7,626 nucleotides of DNA from Chloroflexota bacterium (GTDB lineage: Bacteria > Chloroflexota > Limnocylindria > Limnocylindrales > CSP1-4): assembly GCA_021790375.1 (NCBI GenBank), contig JAJYEB010000084.1, positions 1 to 7,626 of the forward strand, given 5' to 3'. Positions 1-5,468 of this stretch are shown piece after piece. The notes below the pieces were generated by a model. That model searched no databases, was not told the DNA's origin, and worked only from the letters and a program-made list of their open reading frames with translations. Every line of letters begins with the position of its first letter. The stretch's first letter is position 1. A program made the translations under genes and the position numbers.

Positions 1-457
1 CGGAGGCGCCGTCCCGCAGCGCCCGGCGCGCCTCGGTCGCCTTCACGTCGCTGGTGGTTGCCCCGAACGGGAACCCCACCACCGAGGCCACCGCCACCGG
101 GGCGCCGCGCAGGTTCGCGGCCGCGCGGCGGATCCAGGTCGGGTTGATGCAGACGGCCGCGAAGCCGTACTCCTTCGCCTCGCCGCACAGGCGGTCGATG
201 TCGTCGGCGGTGGCGTCGGGGCGCAGGAGCGTGTGGTCGATGTAGCGGGCGAGGTCGCGGGGCACGTCCGCGCCGTTGCCGTGGTAGGCGATGCGCTCGG
301 CCCCCCCGGCCACCACGGCCCGCACCTTGTCGGGGCTGTGCGCGGCGCAGGAGCCGAGGCAGTCGCGGCAGGCGTCGCCGGACGTGCCGGCGAGCGCCGC
401 GAGCACCTCCCGGGTCACGGCCTCGATGAGCTCCTCACGATCGACGGCACCGCTCAT
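1..457 (-). CDS. deoC: Deoxyribose-phosphate aldolase with N-terminal extension (partial, C-terminus beyond window)
   Basis: DERA family: reversible class I aldol cleavage of 2-deoxyribose-5-phosphate to acetaldehyde and glyceraldehyde-3-phosphate. The 152 visible residues contain the family's opening strand (RYIDHTLLRPDA, about 71-82), the EYGFAAVCINPTWI segment (about 96-109) and VVGFPFGATTSDVKATEA (about 126-143). The Schiff-base lysine lies further on, outside the window, so activity cannot be confirmed here. About 70 residues precede the usual DERA start: a predicted amphipathic helix (DREELIEAVTREVLAALAG, residues 6-24), then a Cys-rich segment with C30, C33 and C37 (CxxCxxxC). The helix resembles microcompartment encapsulation peptides. 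The ATG at 457 overlaps the rpiB stop in an ATGA, implying translational coupling. A plain catabolic DERA of deoxynucleoside salvage is the alternative, but salvage enzymes normally lack this extension. Family assignment is secure; targeting is inferred. Confidence 0.93.
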   Translation of the reverse strand, partial: MSGAVDREELIEAVTREVLAALAGTSGDACRDCLGSCAAHSPDKVRAVVAGGAERIAYHGNGADVPRDLARYIDHTLLRPDATADDIDRLCGEAKEYGFAAVCINPTWIRRAAANLRGAPVAVASVVGFPFGATTSDVKATEARRALRDGAS

Positions 458-1059
458 ACCCGGTCCCTCGAGTACCGCCGCTCGACCTCCGCGATCTTCT
501 CGACGCGCGCGGCGTGGCGCCCGGGACCCCATGGCGTGCCGAGCCAGGCCTCCACGATCTCCATCGCCAGCCCGGTCCCCACGTGTCGCGCCCCCAGCGT
601 CAGCACGTTGGCGTGGTTGTGCTCGCGGCTGTTGCGCGCGGAGGTCACGTCGTGGCAGAGCGCGGCGCGGATGCCGGGCACCTTGTTGGCGACCATGCAC
701 GAGCCGATCCCCGCGCCGTCGACCACGATGCCCCAGCGACAGGTTCCGTCCGCGACGAGCCGCGCAACGGCGTGGGCGAAGTCGGGGTAGTCGACGGGTT
801 CCGCGGTCGCGGTACCGCAATCGTGGATCGTGTAGCCCTCCTCGCCGAGCTTCCGTCCGATCAGCTGCTTGAGCTCGAACCCCCCGTGATCGGCCCCGAT
901 GGCGATCGCGACCGGCGCGCCCGCACCGGCAGTGCCCGCGGCGGCCGTCTCCGCGGCCGATGCCGGGGCGTCTGTCGATGCCGGCTCCGCCCCGGCATCG
1001 TACATCGCGCCCACCACGCGGCGGACCACGTCCCGGACCCGGTCCTCGGGGACCGTCAC
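454..1059 (-). CDS. rpiB: RpiB/LacAB-family sugar-phosphate isomerase with N-terminal targeting-like extension
   Basis: Ribose-5-phosphate isomerase B family: aldose-ketose interconversion of ribose-5-P and ribulose-5-P, or a related sugar phosphate. The 201 residues exceed the usual 145-160. The core begins near residue 49, with GADHGGFELK (55-64), DYPDFA (90-95), GIVVDGAGIGSCMVANK (110-126), PGIRAALCHD (128-137) and SREHNHANVLTLGAR (144-158). His147 aligns with the ring-opening His99 of E. coli RpiB. The catalytic Cys66 position is Asp114 here, and a Cys (C121) lies seven residues on, so the active site is atypical. Residues 5-23 (EDRVRDVVRRVVGAMYDAG) form a predicted amphipathic helix, followed by an Ala/Thr/Gly-rich linker (about 24-48), as in encapsulation peptides. 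The GTG start at 1059 is chosen because GGGAGG lies 6 nt upstream; the nearby ATG at 1073 is out of frame. The stop overlaps the deoC start. Family is secure; the exact substrate is not known. Confidence 0.93.
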   Translation of the reverse strand: MTVPEDRVRDVVRRVVGAMYDAGAEPASTDAPASAAETAAAGTAGAGAPVAIAIGADHGGFELKQLIGRKLGEEGYTIHDCGTATAEPVDYPDFAHAVARLVADGTCRWGIVVDGAGIGSCMVANKVPGIRAALCHDVTSARNSREHNHANVLTLGARHVGTGLAMEIVEAWLGTPWGPGRHAARVEKIAEVERRYSRDRV

Positions 1060-1065
1060 CTGTCG

Positions 1066-1071
1066 CCTCCC
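1066..1071 (-). promoter_or_regulatory. Ribosome binding site of rpiB
   Basis: GGGAGG on the minus strand, separated by 6 nt from the GTG at 1059. It decides the start of rpiB and shows that the N-terminal extension is translated rather than being an over-called ORF end. Confidence 0.8.
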
Positions 1072-1108
1072 ATTCGCGTCACGGTACGCGATGGGCTCAA
1101 GGGCTGCT

Positions 1109-1145
1109 CGCCGCTGCCGCGGGGACGTGGCGCCGCAGCGGCGCC
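1109..1145. repeat. Overlapping GC-rich inverted repeats between lipoprotein gene and rpiB
   Basis: Two mutually exclusive stems can be drawn in the 150-bp gap 1060-1209. One pairs CGCCGCTGC (1109-1117) with GCAGCGGCG (1135-1143), 9 bp with a 17-nt loop. The other is the near-palindrome GGCGCCGCAGCGGCGCC (1129-1145). Read on the minus strand they lie downstream of the lipoprotein gene and about 50-85 nt upstream of the rpiB start, so they could serve as a terminator lacking a U-tract or as a leader structure. Chance is a real alternative at this GC content. The only -10-like string I see before rpiB is a weak TACCGT (1086 to 1081, minus strand), without a convincing -35. Confidence 0.3.
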
Positions 1146-1209
1146 GGCGCTCGCGTGGCGCCGAGTGCGCTCTCGCGGGCGCGACCGGCCGGCATCCCCC
1201 CGCGCGCCG

Positions 1210-2004
1210 TCAGGCGACGGTGATGGTGCCCTCCATGTAGCCACTCCGCGCCGCCATCGCGCCGCCCCAGCCGGTGGGGCCGCCGCCGCAGGGGTCCATG
1301 CAGTGCCAGGTGTAGGTGCCGGGCGCCCCGGTGCGGATCGTGAACGTCACCCTGGAGAGCGCGGCGATCGGCACGTTCAACCCGAGCCCCGGGGCGGTCA
1401 GCGTGTGTGCGACGTCGGCCGGATCCAGGGAGGTGTGGCTGGTGGTCGGCCCGGCCGCCGCGTTCGGGGTCTTCGGGTCGAAGGGCGTGACCGTGAAAGC
1501 ATCGCCGACGATTCCCTGGGCGTGGGCGTAGACCTGCAGCGCCGCCGGGAGCGGCGTCGCGCTGTCGAAGTCGGTGACCGTCACCACCACGGTCGAGTAT
1601 GCCGGGAGCACGAAGGAGGACGGAATGTACGCGGGGTAGTCCTTCGTCCCGATCATCTCGCCGGTGACGATCGTGAGGTACACGTGCGGGGTACCTGCGG
1701 TGGCGGTGCCGGCGCCCCCTCTCGCGGGTCCCGCCCCGGTGGAGACGGACGCGGGCTGGATGCCGGCCGGCGTGGGGGCGGCCTCACGGGTCGAAGCCGG
1801 CCGCGCCACGGCGCGGACCACGTCCGTCGAGCGAGCCGCAGCGACCGACACGGCGGTCACCGGCCCGGCGAGGGCGTGACCTGCGGCCGATTCGGTCCAT
1901 GCCGGGCCGGCAGCCGTGCCGGCACAGCCCGTGGCGAGCACCGCCACGGCGACGACACTGAAGGTACACAGAAACAGGGAGCGGGTGGGACGCAGCCGGG
2001 ACAT
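1210..2004 (-). CDS. Secreted lipoprotein with C-terminal cupredoxin-like domain
   Basis: The 264 residues start with a lipoprotein signal peptide: basic MSRLRPTR, a hydrophobic stretch (about 10-24) and lipobox LATGC, with Cys27 as the lipidation site. An Ala/Thr/Pro-rich tether (about 28-105) follows. Residues about 107-263 are beta-rich and end in a cupredoxin-like pattern (GAPGTYTWHCMDPCGG, about 226-241, closing strand YMEGTITV). Candidate metal ligands are H200, H234, C235, C239, M250 and perhaps M257. A canonical type 1 copper site needs a His after the Cys, and a CuA site needs C-x3-C-x3-H-x2-M; neither fits exactly, since P243 and G246 occupy the CuA His and Met positions. The protein may bind copper in a non-standard way, or the cysteines may form a disulfide. 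It is expected to be anchored to the outer face of the membrane and could act in electron transfer or copper handling, but no redox partner is adjacent. ATG at 2004 is preceded by GGAG at 6 nt. Confidence 0.85.
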   Translation of the reverse strand: MSRLRPTRSLFLCTFSVVAVAVLATGCAGTAAGPAWTESAAGHALAGPVTAVSVAAARSTDVVRAVARPASTREAAPTPAGIQPASVSTGAGPARGGAGTATAGTPHVYLTIVTGEMIGTKDYPAYIPSSFVLPAYSTVVVTVTDFDSATPLPAALQVYAHAQGIVGDAFTVTPFDPKTPNAAAGPTTSHTSLDPADVAHTLTAPGLGLNVPIAALSRVTFTIRTGAPGTYTWHCMDPCGGGPTGWGGAMAARSGYMEGTITVA

Positions 2005-2192
2005 CGGTGGCTCCGAGTGGGACGCTTGACGGTTCCGACGCTACGGTCGTGCCGCCCGCTGCCACAGGGGCGCAGGGCCCGGCGTGCCGGGCCGATGGTC
2101 CTGAGCGCCCCACCCGTGCGGGTAGCCGGCCGGACCTACCCGTCGCGCCTCGTCACGCTGCAGACCGGCCATCACGGCTGGACCCGGCCGTC

Positions 2193-2211
2193 ACCGCCGG
2201 AGCGCGGCGGT
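2193..2211 (-). terminator. Possible terminator hairpin at the end of the S9 peptidase gene
   Basis: ACCGCCG (2193-2199) pairs with CGGCGGT (2205-2211) around a 5-nt loop, starting on the last base of the peptidase stop codon on the minus strand. No U-tract follows, so this is weak. The rest of the gap (2005-2210) shows no gene; it should hold the lipoprotein promoter, for which I see only a poor -10-like TAGCGT at 2043 to 2038 (minus strand). Confidence 0.25.
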
Positions 2212-4469
2212 CAGGGCCGGACGCGCTTCTCCCGCGGCAGCGGCGGCAGGCCCCGCCGTCCCTGCACCAGGAAGTGGCGGAACCAGCCCACCACCTGCAC
2301 GATGTTCTCCACGCGACGGAACGGCGTCCCGCTCCGGGTCAGCTCGTGCGACTCGTCGGGAACCCGCATCAGCCGCACCGGGCGCCGGAACGCGCGCAGA
2401 ACCGCGAAGAACTCCTCGGCCTGCGTGATCGGCACGCGCAGGTCCTTCTCCGCGTGCTGGATCAGCAGCGGCGTGCGCACCCGGTCGGCATAGGCGATGG
2501 GGCTGTGGCGCCAGTACAGCTCGTGGTCCTCCCACGGGTTCACGCCGTACTCCTCGAGGCCGAACATGGGGCCGCCGATGTCGCCCGACAGCATCTGCGA
2601 GGTCATGTCGTTGACAGAGCGCGCGGTGAGCGCGGCCCTGAAGCGGTCGGTGTGCCCCACGATCCAGCTGGTCAGGTACCCACCGTACGAGCCGCCGGTC
2701 ACGCCGAGGCGGTCGGGGTCGGCCAGCCCGTCGGCCACCAGCGAGTCGACCCCGGCCATCACGTCGGCCATGGGCCCGTCGCCCCAGTCGCGGAAGTTGC
2801 CCCGCACGAAGTCCTGCCCGTAGCCCTCCGAGCCGCGCGGATTGCACGCGTACACGCTCATTCCCGCCGCGACCAGGCACTGCCATTCCCAGAACAGCGA
2901 GTACCCGTACAGCGTCGCCGGCCCACCGTGGATCTCGACGACCAGCGGCGCGGGCCGGCCGTCGTCGCGCGTCGGCGCCGGGTAGAACCAGCCCTGGATC
3001 CGGCGCCCGTCCACCTCGTGCCAGCGCGTCGCGGGCTCCACCAGCGACACGTCTGCCCAGCGCGTGGCCATCAGGTCACTGACGCGTCGCAGGGACGGCG
3101 CCGTGAGCGGGGCGGGCAGGTCGGCCGGAACGTCGGCCACCACCACCTCGAACGGATGTGTCGGGTCGCCCACGGTCGCGGCGACGCGGACGGCTCCGCC
3201 GTCCAGCGCCACCTGGTGGGTCCGCGAGACGTAATGCCGGCCGGCCGTCAGCCGCTCGACCCGGGCCGACGAGTCGCCGCCCGCCGAGCCGTCGCCCGCC
3301 GCGGCCGCGTCAGCCGCCCGGCCGCGAACCGCCGAGGCTCGGGTCGGAGCCTCCGCCTCCACCCGCCAGAGCTCGTAGCTGCCCTCGATCGGTGCCGTGA
3401 AGCTGATCCAGCGCCCGTCGCCGCTCCAGTGCAGGGTCGGGCCGCCGCCGCCGAACAGGTCGCTGCCCATGCTGGCGCCCACCATCAGGTCGGTCGCGCC
3501 CGTCAGGTCCACGCCCTGCTGCTCCGGCGCGGCCGGGAACCGCCAGACGTCCCGGCGAGCGGGACCGCGGCCCTGGTAGCGATGCCCGACCGCCGCGATC
3601 CAGCGGCCGTCCGGGCTCCACGCGGGGGCCGAGAAGTCGCGGCGCCCGCGGCCCCCGGTGAGCCGCGCGATGGTGCCGGCCTCCACGTCGAGCAGGAACA
3701 GGTCCATCTGCCAGTCCAGGTCGTGGTCGCGATGCCGCCGCGACTCGAACACGATCCGCCGGCCGTCCGGGCTCCAGTCGAACGCCCCGTCGTCGTACGC
3801 CCCGGATGTCAACCGGCGGGCATCGCCCGACGTGGCGTCGACCAGCCACAGGTGCGCGAAGCGATCGTGGGTGAAGCCCGCGCCGTTGTACTGGTACTGC
3901 AGCCGGTCGATGAAGCGGTAATCCGACTCCGGGGGCTCACCGGGCTCGCGCCGGCGCCGCGTGACTGCCGTCGTCGTCTCCGAGGTGCTCAGCACGCACA
4001 GCCGCGACCCGTCCGGGCTCCATGCCAGGTCCCGCACCCCGTGCGGCAGCCGCGTGAGCTCGGCCGCCTCGCCGCCCGCCACGGGCAGGATCCACACCTG
4101 CGTCGCGGAGTCCTCGAGGTCGTCCTCGCCCGCCCCCGGCAGGTCGCTGTGGCGGCGCCCGAAGGCGACACGGCCGGGCCGGGATCCACCGCCGCCGGCC
4201 TCCAGGACCGCCTCGCGATCCGACAGGAAGGCCAGCCGGCTGCCGTCGGGGCTCCACCGCGGGTGCGTGTCATGGCGGGATCCCAGCGTGACCTGGCGGG
4301 CCGCCGCAGAGCCGTCGGCCGGCGCGAGCCACACGGCCTCGCGGTAATCGTCCTTGCCCGGGCCGGCGGCCTTGACCGTGAAGGCAACCCATCGTCCGTC
4401 CGGCGACAGTCGGACGTCGGTCGGCACGCGGAGGTCGTGGAGATCGGAGGGCAGCGGCAGTCGGGGCAT
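2211..4469 (-). CDS. S9-family prolyl-oligopeptidase-type serine peptidase (acylaminoacyl-peptidase-like)
   Basis: Cytoplasmic serine peptidase of 752 residues that trims short or N-blocked peptides; this family combines a gating beta-propeller with an alpha/beta hydrolase. Propeller (TolB/PD40-like) blades are marked by LSPDG (21-25) and WSPDG at 72-76, 150-154, 232-236 and 284-288, plus WSGDG (348-352). The catalytic domain covers about 485-735, with oxyanion loop HGGP (514-517), nucleophile Ser594 in GGSYGGY (592-598), Asp676 in HAEKDLRVP and His708 in PDESHEL. The triad is complete and the length is normal. An in-frame start at 4601 would add 44 residues of Arg/Pro-rich sequence running into the 11-bp repeat array; ATG 4469 is preferred because GGGAAGG lies 4 nt upstream and homologous sequence begins there. 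No signal peptide or membrane segment is visible. An acidic/Ala-rich insert (about 372-403) interrupts the last blade region. Exact peptide specificity (acylaminoacyl versus dipeptidyl) cannot be read from sequence alone. Confidence 0.95.
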   Translation of the reverse strand: MPRLPLPSDLHDLRVPTDVRLSPDGRWVAFTVKAAGPGKDDYREAVWLAPADGSAAARQVTLGSRHDTHPRWSPDGSRLAFLSDREAVLEAGGGGSRPGRVAFGRRHSDLPGAGEDDLEDSATQVWILPVAGGEAAELTRLPHGVRDLAWSPDGSRLCVLSTSETTTAVTRRRREPGEPPESDYRFIDRLQYQYNGAGFTHDRFAHLWLVDATSGDARRLTSGAYDDGAFDWSPDGRRIVFESRRHRDHDLDWQMDLFLLDVEAGTIARLTGGRGRRDFSAPAWSPDGRWIAAVGHRYQGRGPARRDVWRFPAAPEQQGVDLTGATDLMVGASMGSDLFGGGGPTLHWSGDGRWISFTAPIEGSYELWRVEAEAPTRASAVRGRAADAAAAGDGSAGGDSSARVERLTAGRHYVSRTHQVALDGGAVRVAATVGDPTHPFEVVVADVPADLPAPLTAPSLRRVSDLMATRWADVSLVEPATRWHEVDGRRIQGWFYPAPTRDDGRPAPLVVEIHGGPATLYGYSLFWEWQCLVAAGMSVYACNPRGSEGYGQDFVRGNFRDWGDGPMADVMAGVDSLVADGLADPDRLGVTGGSYGGYLTSWIVGHTDRFRAALTARSVNDMTSQMLSGDIGGPMFGLEEYGVNPWEDHELYWRHSPIAYADRVRTPLLIQHAEKDLRVPITQAEEFFAVLRAFRRPVRLMRVPDESHELTRSGTPFRRVENIVQVVGWFRHFLVQGRRGLPPLPREKRVRP

Positions 4470-4473
4470 GAGA

Positions 4474-4480
4474 CCTTCCC
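4474..4480 (-). promoter_or_regulatory. Ribosome binding site of the S9 peptidase gene
   Basis: GGGAAGG on the minus strand, 4 nt before the ATG at 4469. It is the main reason for rejecting the longer 796-residue reading that starts at 4601. Confidence 0.7.
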
Positions 4481-4530
4481 ATGAAGCGAGGGGCCGGTCG
4501 GCGACCGGGGGCGCGGGGAGCGTTCGTGCG

Positions 4531-4536
4531 AGTGTA
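4531..4536 (-). promoter_or_regulatory. Candidate -10 element for the S9 peptidase gene
   Basis: TACACT on the minus strand (4536 to 4531) stands out in a GC-rich background and would place transcription start near 4524, giving a leader of about 55 nt that contains the ribosome binding site. No convincing -35 hexamer is seen 16-18 bp upstream. If correct, the in-frame start at 4601 would lie outside the transcript, supporting the 4469 start. Confidence 0.4.
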
Positions 4537-4573
4537 TCGCCGACGGGAGGAGCTGACCGCCCACGGGGCTCGA

Positions 4574-4647
4574 CGGCGGCACTGCGGCGGCACCGCGGCA
4601 CTACGGCGGCGCTACGGCGGCGCTACGGCGGCACCACGGCGGCACGG
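4574..4647. repeat. Seven-unit 11-bp GC-rich tandem repeat in the divergent promoter region
   Basis: Units read on the plus strand: CGGCGGCACTG, CGGCGGCACCG, CGGCACTA (8 bp, one CGG missing), CGGCGGCGCTA, CGGCGGCGCTA, CGGCGGCACCA, CGGCGGCACGG. The array lies in the 237-bp gap between the divergently transcribed peptidase gene and the plus-strand operon, about 37 bp from the minus-strand -10 candidate and 47 bp from the plus-strand -10. The 11-bp period is close to one helical turn, so equivalent positions sit on nearly the same DNA face. It may be a regulatory array or simply a slippage-prone minisatellite. Confidence 0.85.
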
Positions 4648-4694
4648 TTGCCCGGGCGCGCGCGAACTCCATCGGCGCGACACACGGGCGCGAC

Positions 4695-4700
4695 TACAAT
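4695..4700 (+). promoter_or_regulatory. -10 promoter element of the DUF971-ybjQ-ppk operon (leaderless)
   Basis: TACAAT differs from the TATAAT consensus at one base, and its last base is 6 nt before the ATG at 4707. A start at the usual distance falls on or next to the A of the ATG, giving a leaderless mRNA. This agrees with the lack of any Shine-Dalgarno sequence in CCCGCC between the element and the start. No clear -35 is seen at 17 bp upstream. Confidence 0.6.
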
Positions 4701-4706
4701 CCCGCC

Positions 4707-5084
4707 ATGCCCTCCAGCTACACGTCGGGCGACGAGTACCTCGCTCCCTCCCGCATCCATGTCGATCGCGAGGCCGGGCGCCTCGAGATCGACTGGGCCG
4801 ACGGCCACCACACCGTCTACGACACCGTGACCCTGCGCTGGCTGTGCCCGTGCGCCTACTGCCGCGGCGAGGCCGGCATGCCGGGCTGGCTCGACTCGTC
4901 GCCGACGCTGACGCCCGACCAGACCCGCCTGGTGGACGTGCAACTGGTGGGCACGTACGCCCTCGCACCGACGTGGGCGGACGGCCACCACACCGGGTAC
5001 TACACCTTCGAGCAGCTCCGGGCGAACTGCCCCTGCCCTGAGGACGAGGCGCGCCGAGCCGCGCGCACAGCTGTCGAACGCTGA
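4707..5084 (+). CDS. DUF971 family protein (GBBH-like N-terminal domain), small Cys-rich
   Basis: 125 residues, the whole being one DUF971 domain (the fold also found at the N-terminus of gamma-butyrobetaine hydroxylases and fused to some Mrp/ApbC-type ATPases). Hallmarks are IDWADGHHTVYD (28-39), LRWLCPCAYCRGE (43-55, with C47, C49 and C52) and a second WADGHHTGYYTFEQLRANCPCP (90-111, C108 and C110). The cysteine clusters suggest metal or Fe-S binding, which is an inference; the biochemical role of stand-alone members is not established. It is the first gene of the plus-strand operon and is followed 13 bp later by ybjQ. The start is fixed by the -10 element 6 nt upstream and the absence of a ribosome binding site, so it is probably translated from a leaderless message. 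The family is confidently recognised; the function remains open. Confidence 0.9.
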   Translation: MPSSYTSGDEYLAPSRIHVDREAGRLEIDWADGHHTVYDTVTLRWLCPCAYCRGEAGMPGWLDSSPTLTPDQTRLVDVQLVGTYALAPTWADGHHTGYYTFEQLRANCPCPEDEARRAARTAVER

Positions 5085-5089
5085 GGAGG
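5083..5089 (+). promoter_or_regulatory. Ribosome binding site of the ybjQ-family gene
   Basis: GAGGAGG overlaps the stop codon of the DUF971 gene and lies 8 nt before ATG 5098. It selects 5098 over the out-of-frame ATG at 5093. It contrasts with the first gene of the operon, which has none. Confidence 0.8.
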
Positions 5090-5097
5090 CGAATGCC

Positions 5098-5442
5098 ATG
5101 ATCATCAGCACCACCAACTTCGTCGCCGGTTACCGCGTGGCGGAGACCAAGGGCCAGTGCTTCGGCGTGGTGGTCCGCAGCCGCGGCCTCGCGGGCAACG
5201 TCGCCGCCGGGCTCCGGTCGATCGTGGGGGGCGAGATCAAGGAGTACACGGAGCTCCTGGAGGATGCCCGCAAGCATGCGATCGACCGCATGGTGGCCAA
5301 CGCGACCGCGATGGGCGCGAACGCCATCCTGACCATGCGCTTCGACAGCTCCGAGATGGGCCAGACCATGACCGAGATCGTCGCCTACGGCACGGCCGTG
5401 GTCATCGAGCCGGGCCAGTCCGGGTACGAGCAGGCGCGCTGA
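5098..5442 (+). CDS. YbjQ/UPF0145 (DUF74) family protein
   Basis: 114 residues, matching the compact (about 105-115 aa) YbjQ family. Recognisable features are the opening STTNFVAGYRV strand, GVVVRSRG (23-30), the helix ending in AIDRMVANATAMGANAILTMRFDS (61-84) and the closing ITEIVAYGTAV-type strand (here MTEIVAYGTAV, 91-101). From general knowledge, members form small ring-like oligomers and are often annotated as heavy-metal-binding on thin evidence; no classical metal motif is visible here beyond a single Cys21. Cytoplasmic, with no signal or membrane segment. It is closely spaced to the DUF971 gene before it (13 bp) and 26 bp before the membrane-protein gene, so it is probably co-transcribed. 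The molecular function is unknown; the family assignment is strong. Confidence 0.92.
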   Translation: MIISTTNFVAGYRVAETKGQCFGVVVRSRGLAGNVAAGLRSIVGGEIKEYTELLEDARKHAIDRMVANATAMGANAILTMRFDSSEMGQTMTEIVAYGTAVVIEPGQSGYEQAR

Positions 5443-5468
5443 GCGCGGCCGGATCGACGGGACGAGCC

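Noticed and set aside
514..2493. A 659-codon open frame on the plus strand
   Set aside because: It runs through rpiB, the lipoprotein gene, their gap and the end of the peptidase gene on the opposite strand, with no coherent domain; a GC-driven shadow.
2007..4484. An 825-codon open frame on the plus strand
   Set aside because: It is exactly antisense to the S9 peptidase, which has a complete triad and WSPDG repeats. The plus-strand product is Arg/Pro/Ala-rich without recognisable motifs, as expected of a mirror frame at high GC.
4470..4601. A 44-residue N-terminal extension of the S9 peptidase
   Set aside because: The extension is Arg/Pro-rich, starts within the tandem repeat array, lies upstream of the candidate -10, and ATG 4469 has a good ribosome binding site.
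4610..5277. Several overlapping minus-strand open frames opposite the DUF971 and ybjQ genes
   Set aside because: No motifs, shadow-like composition, and they cross the repeat array and the plus-strand promoter.
5437..5449. CGCGC-TGA-GCGCG hairpin across the ybjQ stop codon as a terminator
   Set aside because: Only 5 bp with a 3-nt loop, no U-tract, and downstream genes are closely spaced in the same operon; likely chance at this GC content.
5157..5468. Extension of the two-helix membrane protein upstream to 5157
   Set aside because: It would overlap most of ybjQ in another frame and has Arg/Gly/Pro-rich shadow composition; ATG 5469 immediately precedes the membrane helices.
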